Counted from the stretch's first letter, positions 27,741-36,700 are shown. The stretch: DNA of 64,000 nucleotides from Comamonadaceae bacterium (GCA_947445115.1 CANFCG010000008.1:21289-85288), one strand, 5' to 3'. Translations and numbers: made by a program. The notes: a model not told the origin generated them from the sequence alone.

Positions 27741-30226
27741 CGTTTTTAAAAAATACGATTCGAGATCTGCGCTCTGGCGATCTCACCATGCTGATTGCCG
27801 CTGTGGCATTGGCGGTAGGTGCCCTTAACTCAGTTAGTCTTTTTGCCGACAGATTGGCGGGTGCCTTTGCACGTGATGCTAAGCAGTTGCTGGGCGGCGA
27901 CGCGGTGGTGGTTAGTGACCAGCCTACGCAGCCTTCTATTGAAGCGCTGGCGAAGCAATACGGTCTGCAAGCCACGCCTACATTGGCTTTTGCTACGATG
28001 GCATCTGCAAACGATAGTGCCAAACTGGTTGCACTCAAGTCCGTGCAAAGCGGCTATCCACTGCGCGGCGATCTCAAAATCGACGACGGACAGGTGACAA
28101 AAAATGTACCACGCACGGGTGAAGTGTGGGTTGAAAATTCGTTGCTTGCGGCGTTGAATGTACAGATGGGTAGTGAGTTGATACTTGGCGAATCACACTT
28201 CAAAATCACTCACATTGTGGTGTCCGAGCCTGACCGCGGTATGGGTTTTTTAAACTTTGCGCCGCGTGTGATGATGAACGCTGCAGACCTTGCGGCCACA
28301 CAACTCATTCAGCCCGCCAGCCGCGTCACGTATCGATTCGCTGTGGCAGGCGACAAAACAGCTAGCTTCAACAAGGACGTCATGGCGCTCTTGCCTACGC
28401 TCAAAGGTGTGCGTCTCGATTCATTGGAATCAGGTCGGCCTGAGACACGTCAAATCTTGGACACCACCGAAAAGTTTTTAAACTTAGTCGCGCTCTTATG
28501 CGCCTTGGTGTGCGCAGCAGCGGTGGCGATTGCGGCGCGTGGTTTTGCTGCCAAGCGGATTGACGACTGTGCGCTGAGGCGTGTGCTTGGGCAATCTCAA
28601 GCGCAAATTGCGACAGGTTTTGCATTAGAGTTTTTAATGGTTGGCCTTGCTGCAAGCCTTATCGGCTGTGGCCTAGGGATCGGTTTGCATCAAGTATTTG
28701 TGTCTGTTTTAGCGCAAGTGATGGATGCTGATTTACCCGTCGCCAGTTTGTGGCCGCTGGTGTTTGGCGTTGGCGTGGGCATCACGCTGCTCCTCGGATT
28801 TGGCCTGCCACCTGTGCTGCAACTGGCAGGTACGCCGCCGCTGCGGGTGCTGCGCCGTGATGTAGGCGAGATGAAAGCCGCGTCACTCTTCACGCTTTTA
28901 ATTGGGGTTTTTGGCTTTGTCGCCTTGCTCTTGGTGGCTAGCAAAGACGTGATGCTCGGGCTGATGACCACGGGCGGCTTTGCGGCTGCCCTTGTGCTCT
29001 TTGCAGGGCTGGCGTATGGGTTTTTATTTTTGCTCGGTCGCTTGCAAGCACGCGGCATCATGCGCTCGCAAACGCTCGTCCTTGCCACGCGCCAAGTACT
29101 GGCACATCGCGTGCAAACAACGGTGCAAGTGGCGAGCCTGTCGATTGGTCTCTTAGCGCTTTTCCTGCTTATATTGTTGCGTAGCGATTTGCTGGCCAAT
29201 TGGCAAAAAGCCAAACCCATGGATGCCCCCAATCGCATGGTGATTAATGTCTTACCAGAACAAGCAGGTGAATTCAAAGCCATACTGGATAAGGCTTCCA
29301 CGAGTACCGATACTATACCAAGCATCGCTAAAAATTACGACTGGTATCCCATGATTCGTGGTCGTTTGATTGCCGTGAACGAGAAAGAAGTGAGCAGCGC
29401 ACAGTTTGATGACGAACGCGCCAAACGATTAGTTGAGCGCGAGTTCAACTTATCAAACACAGCCACTCTGCCTGCGCATAACCAGTTGGCTGGCGGGCAG
29501 TGGACGAACGAGGAAGATGGTGTCATCAGCGTGGAGGAAGGATTGGCAAAAACACTGAAGTTAAAGCTTGGCGACCGCTTGCGTTTTGATGTGGCGGGCG
29601 TGATGGTGGAGTCGAAAATCACATCCTTGCGCAAAGTCGATTGGCAATCCATGCGGGCTAACTTTTTTGTCCTCTATCCCAAAGCCGCCATGCCTGAGTT
29701 GCCTGTCACCTATCTTGCGGCTTTTAAGACTTCTAGCGGATACGCCTTCGACAACCAATTGGTACGTACCTTCCCAAACATCACCTTGATTGACCTTACG
29801 CAAAGCATTAACGAGCTGGGCAACGTCATCAACAAGGTGACGCGTGCGGTTGAGAGCTTGTTTGCCTTTACGCTTGCGGCGGGTGTGCTGGTGCTGCTGG
29901 CAACGCTTTATTCAACGGGAAGCCATACTCAGCGTGACTTTGCGCTGATGCGAGCATTAGGCGCATCGCGCACGCAGCTGCGCCGTGTACAGGCTCTGCA
30001 GCTGGCAGGCATTGGCGCATTGTCAGGATTTTTAGCCGCCAGCGTGGCTACTGCCTTGGCGTGGGGACTGGCGAAATGGGTCTTTAATTTCGAATGGACA
30101 CTCTCGCCAGCCTTACCTGCCGTGGGCTTGCTGGTGGGTGGCGCACTCACGCTTGGTATTGGCTGGTGGGCGCTGCGCGGAATTTTGAATCAACCCGTGG
30201 TGCAGAGCTTGCGAGCGGCGGAGTGA
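27737..30226 (+). CDS. FtsX-family ABC permease (YbbP-like)
   Basis: The 829-aa inner-membrane protein has a first helix at about residues 15-35, a large periplasmic domain, a block of helices from about 245 to 480 (FtsX core duplicated), a second periplasmic domain, and a final FtsX/MacB-like block (TLYSTGSHTQRDFALMRALGASRTQLRR). Size and plan match E. coli YbbP (804 aa), thought to work with an ATPase (YbbA) and a lipase/esterase (TesA). No ATPase gene is adjacent. It overlaps fdhD by 4 bases, so it is translationally coupled to the formate operon, although a functional link is not evident. Confidence 0.85.
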   Translation: MTFLKNTIRDLRSGDLTMLIAAVALAVGALNSVSLFADRLAGAFARDAKQLLGGDAVVVSDQPTQPSIEALAKQYGLQATPTLAFATMASANDSAKLVALKSVQSGYPLRGDLKIDDGQVTKNVPRTGEVWVENSLLAALNVQMGSELILGESHFKITHIVVSEPDRGMGFLNFAPRVMMNAADLAATQLIQPASRVTYRFAVAGDKTASFNKDVMALLPTLKGVRLDSLESGRPETRQILDTTEKFLNLVALLCALVCAAAVAIAARGFAAKRIDDCALRRVLGQSQAQIATGFALEFLMVGLAASLIGCGLGIGLHQVFVSVLAQVMDADLPVASLWPLVFGVGVGITLLLGFGLPPVLQLAGTPPLRVLRRDVGEMKAASLFTLLIGVFGFVALLLVASKDVMLGLMTTGGFAAALVLFAGLAYGFLFLLGRLQARGIMRSQTLVLATRQVLAHRVQTTVQVASLSIGLLALFLLILLRSDLLANWQKAKPMDAPNRMVINVLPEQAGEFKAILDKASTSTDTIPSIAKNYDWYPMIRGRLIAVNEKEVSSAQFDDERAKRLVEREFNLSNTATLPAHNQLAGGQWTNEEDGVISVEEGLAKTLKLKLGDRLRFDVAGVMVESKITSLRKVDWQSMRANFFVLYPKAAMPELPVTYLAAFKTSSGYAFDNQLVRTFPNITLIDLTQSINELGNVINKVTRAVESLFAFTLAAGVLVLLATLYSTGSHTQRDFALMRALGASRTQLRRVQALQLAGIGALSGFLAASVATALAWGLAKWVFNFEWTLSPALPAVGLLVGGALTLGIGWWALRGILNQPVVQSLRAAE

Positions 30227-30233
30227 TTCATGG

Positions 30234-30254
30234 ATCCCCGCGTTCGGCGGGGAT
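30234..30254. repeat. REP-like hairpin repeat unit at convergent gene ends
   Basis: A perfect 8-bp stem (ATCCCCGC / GCGGGGAT) with loop GTTCG is followed by GACAAGAG and six T residues at 30263-30268. It looks like the dispersed TGGATCCCCGC...GCGGGGATGAC intergenic repeats of many proteobacteria. It lies between two convergent genes and could serve as a terminator for the plus strand. A diverged relative is at 58766-58799. Confidence 0.6.
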
Positions 30255-30266
30255 GACAAGAGTTTT

Positions 30267-31046
30267 TTACTGCTCAAACCGCTTGCGTAGTAGCTTGAGT
30301 GCAATCACAAAGGAGATGACTGCCACCACAATGAGCACGCCGAGGTTGAGCAGCACGTGTTCAGGCCAGGCTCCGAGGAATAAGGGTCTCACGAGGTTCA
30401 CGGCGGCCGTGAGTGGCATGTATTCAGTGATGATTTGCGCAGCTTTGGGGAGTTGCTCGCGCGGGAAAAATCCACCTGCCATAAACATCATGGGTGTTAA
30501 AAACAGCGTCATATAAAACGCAAAGAAGTCGTAGCCTTTGGCAAGTGCCGTAAAAATCATGCCCATGCTGGAGAAGGTGAGTGCAACAAGCGCAAGCACA
30601 GGCAACACAAAGATCATGTGCCACGTTAGTGCGTGCCCACCTAGCGTGAGCAGCGCCATCATGACGCACAAAATAATCGAGGCGGCAAACAAACCTTTAA
30701 ATGCCGCCCAGACGATTTCGCCTAGCACGATGTCGTCGATGATGACGGCGGCATTCAAAATGCCGTGCCACGTTTTTTGATGATCGAGTCTTGAATACGC
30801 GGAGTAGAGCGCTTCAAAACTCGCCGAGTTCATGGTACTCATGCAGATCAATCCGCTGGCAATAAAAACGAAATAGGGCACCGTGCCAAAAGGCGTTTGC
30901 ACGTTGCCCACCAACGCACCGAGTCCGTAACCAAAGGCGAGCAGGGCAATGAGTGGCTCAGCAATGTGCGAGACAAGGCTACCCCACATTTGCTTGCGCC
31001 AGACTAAAAAATTGCGCCTAAAAATGGAGATCCAGCGAATATTCAT
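30267..31046 (-). CDS. ABC-2 type exporter permease (NodJ-like)
   Basis: The 259-aa protein with six predicted helices starts MNIRWISIFRRNFLVWRKQMWG and has an AEPLIALLAFGYGLGALVG segment characteristic of the NodJ/DrrB branch of ABC-2 permeases. Its start overlaps the stop of the ATPase gene by one base (TAATG). It probably exports a lipid-linked sugar, drug or other amphipathic compound; NodJ itself exports lipochitin oligosaccharides, but the branch is far wider than nodulating bacteria. Confidence 0.88.
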   Translation of the reverse strand: MNIRWISIFRRNFLVWRKQMWGSLVSHIAEPLIALLAFGYGLGALVGNVQTPFGTVPYFVFIASGLICMSTMNSASFEALYSAYSRLDHQKTWHGILNAAVIIDDIVLGEIVWAAFKGLFAASIILCVMMALLTLGGHALTWHMIFVLPVLALVALTFSSMGMIFTALAKGYDFFAFYMTLFLTPMMFMAGGFFPREQLPKAAQIITEYMPLTAAVNLVRPLFLGAWPEHVLLNLGVLIVVAVISFVIALKLLRKRFEQ

Positions 31047-31837
31047 TAAGAATCCATCCTGATTTGACGACCTGTGTATTTGAAGAATAAGTCTTCTAAA
31101 TTGCTGCGACGCTTGAGGATGCCCACGCCTTCGATGTCCTCAGTAATCTCGGGCGGCAGGTGCTCGGCAATCAAATTGCGCGGGGTGCCTTCGATGAGTT
31201 TTTTGCCGTGGTCAATCATGCACAGGCGCGAACAAAGTCGCTCGGCTTCGTCCATAAAGTGCGTGGTCAAAAGAATCGACATGCCCGTGCTAAGTAGCTC
31301 GCGCAAGCGCTCCCACATTAAGTGCCGCGCTTGCGGATCGAGCCCAGTCGTGGGTTCGTCCAGCACCAAGAGCTGCGGCTCATTGACAAGCGCGCGTGCC
31401 AGCGACAAGCGCCGCTTCATACCGCCCGATAGCTCGCCAGGCCGCGCTTTGGCTTTGTGTGTCAAGGCGGCGAAGTCAAGTAACTTGGGAATGCGTTCGC
31501 GAATCAAGCTATCCGCCATTCCGTAGTAGCGACCGTACGCGAGGATGTTTTCCTCGCACGAAAAATCAGGGTCGAGTGTGTCGAATTGACTCACCACGCC
31601 CATGCGTGCTTTGACCGCGAGGAGGTTGGTGGGAACATCGAGTCCAAAGGCTTGCACTTGTCCACTATCCGCATGGGTTTGACCAAGGCAGATTTTGAGC
31701 GTAGTGGTTTTACCTGCACCGTTCGGACCAATGATGCCGAAGCATTCGCCCTTGGCGATGTGGAAAGATAGATCATCAACGACGCGGTTTTTGCCGTAAT
31801 TTTTAATGAGATTTTTTGCTTCAAAAAGAAGAGTCAT
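31046..31837 (-). CDS. ABC-2 type exporter ATPase (NodI-like)
   Basis: The 263-aa ATPase has Walker A GPNGAGKTT, signature GELSGGMKRRLSLARALVNEP, Walker B LLVLDEPTTGLD and an H-loop TTHFMDEAERL. The C-terminal part (about 215-263) carries the NodI-type extension. I chose the start MTLLFEAKN at 31837; the frame remains open further upstream into the neighbouring gap without homology. It is the motor for the NodJ-like permease downstream. Confidence 0.92.
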   Translation of the reverse strand: MTLLFEAKNLIKNYGKNRVVDDLSFHIAKGECFGIIGPNGAGKTTTLKICLGQTHADSGQVQAFGLDVPTNLLAVKARMGVVSQFDTLDPDFSCEENILAYGRYYGMADSLIRERIPKLLDFAALTHKAKARPGELSGGMKRRLSLARALVNEPQLLVLDEPTTGLDPQARHLMWERLRELLSTGMSILLTTHFMDEAERLCSRLCMIDHGKKLIEGTPRNLIAEHLPPEITEDIEGVGILKRRSNLEDLFFKYTGRQIRMDS

Positions 31838-31860
31838 AGATTCAATTTTATAAAACCAAT

Positions 31861-32748
31861 TTAGAGGGCTAGCGCGGCGACTCCGAGTGCAATCAGGCAA
31901 GCGCCTGCAATGCGTGCTTTGCGGTCACCTTCACCCAGTAAGCGCCCACCAATTAAGGCCGCAAAGAGCATGGAGACTTCGCGCGCAGGTGCCACATGCG
32001 AGAGTGGCGCGAGTTGCACGGCGTAGAGTACGAGCGTGTAGCCAACTGAGCCAGCAACGGCAACGAAGAGGCATGGCTTCCAGTAGGTTTTCCAAACCGG
32101 GAGCAGCGTATACCTGTCCTTCCAAACCAACGGCAGGTAGAGCGGAATACGGATGAAGTTGCTCATGTAATCCAGCAAGATAGGACTGACGAGCAGGAAC
32201 TTGACTGCATAGCCATCAATCGCCGTATAACTGGCAATCCACAAACCTGTGAGCAAACCGTATATCAAACCTGCTTTGAGTTTTTGTGAATCGGCTGGGT
32301 TGCGTGCGTGTGCGGCACGCTGCCAAACCTTAGCGCCACCGGCAATTAAAAATACGCCGCAGACCACGCCCAGTAAGCCCGCTAGGCCTAGTGGTGTTAG
32401 TGATTCACCCATCCATAGAATCGCAGCGCTGGCAGATAAAACTGGCCCTGATCCACGCGCGACGGAGTAGACCACAGTGAGATCGGCCACGCGGTAGCCC
32501 TTGAGTAGGAACACGTAATAACCCACGTGCGTGACCGCGCTCCAAAACATAAACCACCACTCGCGCTGACCCCAAGTCGGCACAACGTCCCAGCCAAGAT
32601 AGAGACCGAGCGGTGCCCAAAATAGCATGAGGAAGATACACGAGAGCAAGCCGAATCTGGCATCGCCACCTGCGCGTTTAGCGTAAAAATTCCAAGTGGC
32701 ATGAATGATCGCTGCCGCGATAACAAGCGCTAGTGCTGATAATGGCAC
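31861..32748 (-). CDS. EamA/DMT-family transporter
   Basis: The 295-aa ten-helix carrier is made of two EamA repeats (first half SALALVIAAAIIHATWNFYAKRAGG, second half from about residue 155 SLIYGLLTG-like text). It is an exporter-type drug/metabolite transporter of the RhaT/YdcZ-like spread; the substrate cannot be predicted. It starts 2 bases after the BLUF gene stop and precedes the ABC exporter genes on the same strand, so it belongs to the folE-BLUF transcription unit. Confidence 0.88.
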   Translation of the reverse strand: MPLSALALVIAAAIIHATWNFYAKRAGGDARFGLLSCIFLMLFWAPLGLYLGWDVVPTWGQREWWFMFWSAVTHVGYYVFLLKGYRVADLTVVYSVARGSGPVLSASAAILWMGESLTPLGLAGLLGVVCGVFLIAGGAKVWQRAAHARNPADSQKLKAGLIYGLLTGLWIASYTAIDGYAVKFLLVSPILLDYMSNFIRIPLYLPLVWKDRYTLLPVWKTYWKPCLFVAVAGSVGYTLVLYAVQLAPLSHVAPAREVSMLFAALIGGRLLGEGDRKARIAGACLIALGVAALAL

Positions 32749-32750
32749 TG

Positions 32751-33173
32751 CTACGCGCGGCCAATAATGGAGGCGGTCGCCATCAGTTCTTCCAGCAGCG
32801 CTAGCGATACTTTCCCAGAGACCGAGTAGGGGTTGAGTTCGGGTAGTTCGGAATACTTCATTAGTACCGTGGTGTTGATTTTGGAGAGGTTGACTTGTCC
32901 CATCGTCCAGCCACCAAAACGGCGTTCGCTAATTTCTTCGTAGTGCAAGAGGACCACATCGGCGTGTCGCGCATCGCGGATGATGTGGTTGTAGAGTTCA
33001 CTTACCGCATCGCGGCCGCCTTCGATGGCTTGCAAAAAGATATTGCCGCTATGGCACAAAATACCTGTGATGCCCAGGCCTGGATTGTGCAAGCGCGATT
33101 GGCTAAGAATGGATTCAACGGTCTCGACAGAGTTGCTAATGCAGCGGCTGACGTAGAGGAGGCGAACGAGCAT
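32751..33173 (-). CDS. BLUF-domain blue-light sensor
   Basis: This 140-aa, single-domain flavin photoreceptor carries the BLUF residues that surround FAD: Tyr7 (LLYVSRC), Asn30, Gln48 (IFLQAIEGG), Trp89 and Met91 (FGGWTMG), spaced like Tyr21, Asn45, Gln63, Trp104 and Met106 of AppA. After the domain only about 40 residues remain, so there is no output domain and signalling must go through a partner protein. AAGGA precedes the ATG. It lies 29 bases after folE on the same strand. Confidence 0.9.
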   Translation of the reverse strand: MLVRLLYVSRCISNSVETVESILSQSRLHNPGLGITGILCHSGNIFLQAIEGGRDAVSELYNHIIRDARHADVVLLHYEEISERRFGGWTMGQVNLSKINTTVLMKYSELPELNPYSVSGKVSLALLEELMATASIIGRA

Positions 33174-33202
33174 GATGTGTCCTTGATTGGGTCTGAGGTC
33201 GT

Positions 33203-33913
33203 TTAGGTTCTTTGTGGCAACAACGCTAAAAATTCACGGCGCAAATTAGGATCTTTCAAAAAACTACCACGCATGACCGAATTAATCATCTTGCTGTCCA
33301 TATCCTTTACACCGCGCCAATGCATGCAAAAGTGGCTGGCTTCCATCACCAGTGCAAGTCCGTTGGGCTGCGTGAGGTCCTGTATCAAGTCTGCCAACTG
33401 CACGACAGCTTCTTCTTGAATTTGCGGACGGTTCATGATCCATTCGGCAAGGCGCGCATATTTAGACAGGCCAATTACGTTGGTGTGCTCGTTGGGCATC
33501 ACGCCAATCCAAACCTTACCAATGACAGGGCAAAAATGATGGCTACACGCCGAACGCACGGTGATGGGTCCGACGATCATGAGTTCGTTTAAATGCCCAA
33601 CGTTGGGGAACTCGGTCACCGCTGGAGCAGGAACGTAGCGGCCTTTAAACACTTCGTTCAGATACATTTTGGCGACGCGCCGCGCGGTGTTGTTGGTGTT
33701 GTGATCGCTCTCTAAATCGATCACCATGCTCTCTAGCACACCTTGCATTTTTTCGGTGACTTCATCCAGTAAAACAGACATTTCACCTTCGTTGATGAAG
33801 GCGGAAATGTTATCGTTGGCGTGAAAGCGTTTTTTGCTCGCGACGATGCGTTCGCGAATTTTGACGGACATCGGCGTACCGACATCTACCAAGGAGTCAT
33901 TGTTTTTTGTCAT
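33203..33913 (-). CDS. folE: GTP cyclohydrolase I
   Basis: The 236-aa FolE turns GTP into 7,8-dihydroneopterin triphosphate, the first step of folate synthesis. The zinc site CSHHFCPVIGKVWIG, the FKGRYV segment, and the GLSKYARLAEWIMNRPQIQEE block are all present. It is slightly longer at the N-terminus than the E. coli protein (222 aa). It begins 7 bases after the rpoH stop and is followed by the BLUF gene. Confidence 0.95.
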   Translation of the reverse strand: MTKNNDSLVDVGTPMSVKIRERIVASKKRFHANDNISAFINEGEMSVLLDEVTEKMQGVLESMVIDLESDHNTNNTARRVAKMYLNEVFKGRYVPAPAVTEFPNVGHLNELMIVGPITVRSACSHHFCPVIGKVWIGVMPNEHTNVIGLSKYARLAEWIMNRPQIQEEAVVQLADLIQDLTQPNGLALVMEASHFCMHWRGVKDMDSKMINSVMRGSFLKDPNLRREFLALLPQRT

Positions 33914-33920
33914 GTATCTA

Positions 33921-34880
33921 TTATGCCGATAGTGTCGTTTTCATCTTCTTCATAGCTGCCACCTCAATCTGCCGAATGCGCTCAGCACTCACGCCGTACT
34001 CCGCCGCCAAATCGTGCAGCGTCATGCCGCCCGTGCCGTTGTCGTTGACTTTGAGCCAACGCTCGGTCACGATGCGGCGGCTGCGCTCATCAAGCGCGGC
34101 TAGGGCACTGGCGACGCCGTCCGTTGCCATCGTATCGCGCTCGTTGTTCTCAAGCGTCTGTACAGGGTCAAAACGTTCGTCGCTCAAGTAGTGGATGGGG
34201 CCATAAGCTTCGTCTTCCCCGTCGGCACTTGTTGGGTCAATTACCACATCGCCACCCGACATGCGCCGCTCCATCTCGCGCACTTCTTCAGGTTTGACGT
34301 TGAGTTTTTTCGACATGGCCGCTACGTCTTTGTTGCTCAGCGTCGTGCGCTCGGCAATGCCTGCGGTCTCAGCTCCTTCGGCGTGTAGTCCATACATTTC
34401 GTCACGCGCATCCGCAATCAGCGCTTGCTTCATCGAGCGTAAGTTGAAGAACAGCTTGCGCTGTCCTTTGGTAGTTGCCACTTTGACCATACGCCAGTTT
34501 TTGATGATGTATTCGTGAATTTCGGCCTTAATCCAATGCATGGCGTAGCTGACCAAACGCACGCCCATTGTGGGGTCAAAGCGCTTGACGGCCTTCATGA
34601 GTCCGACATTACCTTCTTGAATCAAGTCGGCGTGTGGCAAGCCATACCCGAGGTATTGGCGCGACACGGATACCACCACACGCAAGTGCGAAAGCACCAG
34701 CTTGCGAGCCGCTTCCAAATCACCGGACTCTTTGAGTGAGGCCGCAAATTGCTGCTCCTCTTCCAAGGTGAGCAACGGCAAGTTGTGGATTGCCGAGATA
34801 TACGCTTCCAAATTGCCCAGTGGCGGAATCAAACCCCAAGATTTAACGGGAGCGACGAGTGTGAGAGCTTGTGATGTCAT
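33921..34880 (-). CDS. rpoH: heat-shock sigma factor sigma-32
   Basis: This 319-aa RpoH has region 1.2/2 (YLGYGLPHADLIQEGNVGLMKAVKRFDP), the sigma-32-specific RpoH box (TKGQRKLFFNLRSMK), region 3 and region 4.2 (LHDLAAEYGVSAERIRQIEVAAMKKMK). It directs RNA polymerase to chaperone and protease promoters. It is longer than the E. coli protein (284 aa) owing to an N-terminal extension and an acidic insert near residues 220-250. TAGGAGAATCC precedes the ATG. A perfect CIRCE operator lies 40 bp upstream, so HrcA very likely represses it. Confidence 0.95.
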   Translation of the reverse strand: MTSQALTLVAPVKSWGLIPPLGNLEAYISAIHNLPLLTLEEEQQFAASLKESGDLEAARKLVLSHLRVVVSVSRQYLGYGLPHADLIQEGNVGLMKAVKRFDPTMGVRLVSYAMHWIKAEIHEYIIKNWRMVKVATTKGQRKLFFNLRSMKQALIADARDEMYGLHAEGAETAGIAERTTLSNKDVAAMSKKLNVKPEEVREMERRMSGGDVVIDPTSADGEDEAYGPIHYLSDERFDPVQTLENNERDTMATDGVASALAALDERSRRIVTERWLKVNDNGTGGMTLHDLAAEYGVSAERIRQIEVAAMKKMKTTLSA

Positions 34881-34920
34881 GGATTCTCCTAAAACATAAG
34901 TTACAAGGGAAAACCCGATA

Positions 34921-34947
34921 TTAGCACTCTTCCGATGAGAGTGCTAA
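34921..34947. promoter_or_regulatory. CIRCE operator (HrcA binding site) upstream of rpoH
   Basis: The sequence is TTAGCACTC-N9-GAGTGCTAA, an exact match to the CIRCE inverted repeat. It starts 41 bases upstream of the rpoH ATG and lies within the 83-bp gap to the next gene. HrcA is the known repressor of CIRCE-controlled genes, usually groESL and dnaK. Here it would place the sigma-32 gene under HrcA. Confidence 0.95.
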
Positions 34948-34963
34948 TAGCTTTACTGCATCT

Positions 34964-35398
34964 TTACCATTGGATTTTTAATCGGGTAAACAGCTTGGAC
35001 AGCACAAACAGCGGTCCAACCCATAAATATTGAATATCTTCAAAGAAAGAGGGTTTTTTGCCCTCTAACTGGTGACCGATGAATTGCAAAATCCAAGCAC
35101 CAATAAACACGGCTACCGAGACCGTGACTAATTGCGTTCCTAACGCCTGTATCCCCCACAGCATCACCGCTGACCATACGAGCATGGTGATTAAAAATAT
35201 GGCGGACAGCCTGGCGTAGTAAATGAAACTGCCAGTCAAAAATACATACAGCACAAACGGATGGATGGCGTAGAGCAAGCCCGACAGGCTGAGCATGATG
35301 AGCGGTATGGCGATGAAGTGAATCAGCTCGTTGGTGGGGTTTGTGTGGCTCTCGCCATAGTGGTTGATGAGGGTATCAACTCTGCGAATATCAGTCAT
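34964..35398 (-). CDS. Mpo1-like / DUF962 membrane protein
   Basis: The 144-aa integral membrane protein has about four helices. It shows the family histidines: HYGESHTNPTNELIHFIAIP near the N-terminus and QFIGHQLEGKKPSFFED near the C-terminus. The yeast member Mpo1 is an iron dioxygenase that oxidises 2-hydroxy fatty acids; bacterial members are mostly uncharacterised. It lies 4 bases before the anti-sigma gene stop on the same strand and ends next to the CIRCE element. Confidence 0.85.
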   Translation of the reverse strand: MTDIRRVDTLINHYGESHTNPTNELIHFIAIPLIMLSLSGLLYAIHPFVLYVFLTGSFIYYARLSAIFLITMLVWSAVMLWGIQALGTQLVTVSVAVFIGAWILQFIGHQLEGKKPSFFEDIQYLWVGPLFVLSKLFTRLKIQW

Positions 35399-35402
35399 GA
35401 GG

Positions 35403-36134
35403 TTATTTCCATTTCCAAAATTTGCCGCATAGGCCTCGGTAGATAAAAGCTTGGCTGGGTTTGCTGGGTGCGCTGCCGGTGGGCTCCATTGAAACAGCTA
35501 GCTCAGTTGCAGAGAAGAACACCGCCTCAGAAGGTTCAGCCAGCGCTATTGTGCTCCATTTTTCATTGGGGATTGCCGCTACGGGTGCGACTTGCCCCTC
35601 CTTATCGATACGCCATAAATAAAGCGTTTTCTCGGCAGGCAGCGCAGGCAATTTGGCTTGCTGAAGTTCGACAACCTTGCCTTGGCGTAGGCTGGATACG
35701 GTGAGACCTGCTTTGCCCTCTGGCGTCGCTAAAACGCCCACATAGCTTTCTGGTAGTACGGTTTGGCGCTGGCTCAGTGACTGCATTTGCCAGAGTACGG
35801 GGACTAAGCCGCCCACACCAAGGCCGATCACCATGGCACCTATCGGCAGCGGCATCAGTAGGCTCTGCCACCAAGCGCGCGTAGGCGCTGTCACCTTGGG
35901 GGCGAGTTGGGTTTGCTTGGCAATCGACTGCCAAAGCGCCGCCTTTGGCTCTAAGCTTGGTAAAGCCATATGCAGTGGGCTCAAGCGCTCAGACCAATCC
36001 GATACCGCTGCAGCAACGTTGGGGCGTGTTTGCATCACCACTTCGAAACGTGTGCGGGCACTGCCTTGGAGGGTGCCCAGCACGTAGCTGGATGCTAATT
36101 TGTCAACTAGGGATGGATGCTCATGCCATTTCAT
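35403..36134 (-). CDS. anti-sigma factor (RskA family)
   Basis: This 243-aa membrane protein has an N-terminal cytoplasmic sigma-binding part (HPSLVDKLASSYVLGTLQGSARTRFE), one transmembrane helix near residues 95-115 (IGAMVIGLGVGGLVPVLW) and a periplasmic RskA domain (about 130-225, ending FSATELAVSMEPTGSAPSKPS). ATG 36134 has GGAG upstream and overlaps the TGA of the sigma gene by ATGA. It would hold the ECF sigma factor inactive until a periplasmic signal triggers its release or proteolysis. It lacks the HxxxCxxC zinc motif of ZAS anti-sigmas. Confidence 0.88.
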   Translation of the reverse strand: MKWHEHPSLVDKLASSYVLGTLQGSARTRFEVVMQTRPNVAAAVSDWSERLSPLHMALPSLEPKAALWQSIAKQTQLAPKVTAPTRAWWQSLLMPLPIGAMVIGLGVGGLVPVLWQMQSLSQRQTVLPESYVGVLATPEGKAGLTVSSLRQGKVVELQQAKLPALPAEKTLYLWRIDKEGQVAPVAAIPNEKWSTIALAEPSEAVFFSATELAVSMEPTGSAPSKPSQAFIYRGLCGKFWKWK

Positions 36135-36700
36135 ATGTTGTTCTCCATGCAGCCTTTGAGTCGCACTAAGCTGCGGCGTGTCCAAGCTTTGACGGTACCC
36201 AGCGGACGGTGCATCTGCTTTGCGATTTGAATATGCGTCAGTCCATCGTAAAAAGCGAGCAACATGGCTTGCCTAGGTTCGCCTTCCAACTGGCTCATGC
36301 ATTCACCAAGCCTTGCCCCCTCTTGATTGGCTATCAGCTGCGGTAGTAGCGATGCAGATTCATCCACCGCGTCGTGCGAGTGCTCAGTGCCTTCGTCATC
36401 CATCCAGAGCAGCGGTGTCTCGGGTTTCTTTTTTCGCAGCGCATCAATGGCGCGGTTACGCGTCACCACACACAGCCACGCCAAACTCAAGTTTTGCCCC
36501 ATCAAGCGTGGCAGCGATTCACTCCAAATTTTGATGAAGACTTCTTGCACGACATCTTCGGCGGCGGCGCGGTCTTGCAGCACCCGCCAAGCCACAGCCA
36601 GTAAGCGTTTGGCCGAGATCGCATAGAGCGACTTGAACGCCACTGCATCACGCAAGCTAATGCGTGATAGCAATCTTTCTATCTCTAGGCGTTCATCCAT
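36131..36700 (-). CDS. ECF RNA polymerase sigma factor (SigK type)
   Basis: The 189-aa sigma-70 family group 4 factor has region 2 (FKSLYAISAKRLLAVAWRVL, DVVQEVFIKIW) and region 4 (LEGEPRQAMLLAFYDGLTHIQIAKQMHRPLGTVKAWTRRSLVRLK). I prefer the start MDERLEIERL at 36700; the frame is open upstream. It is paired with the anti-sigma gene by a 4-base overlap. The small exported gene at 36736-37089 directly upstream is likely part of the regulon. Confidence 0.92.
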   Translation of the reverse strand: MDERLEIERLLSRISLRDAVAFKSLYAISAKRLLAVAWRVLQDRAAAEDVVQEVFIKIWSESLPRLMGQNLSLAWLCVVTRNRAIDALRKKKPETPLLWMDDEGTEHSHDAVDESASLLPQLIANQEGARLGECMSQLEGEPRQAMLLAFYDGLTHIQIAKQMHRPLGTVKAWTRRSLVRLKGCMENNI

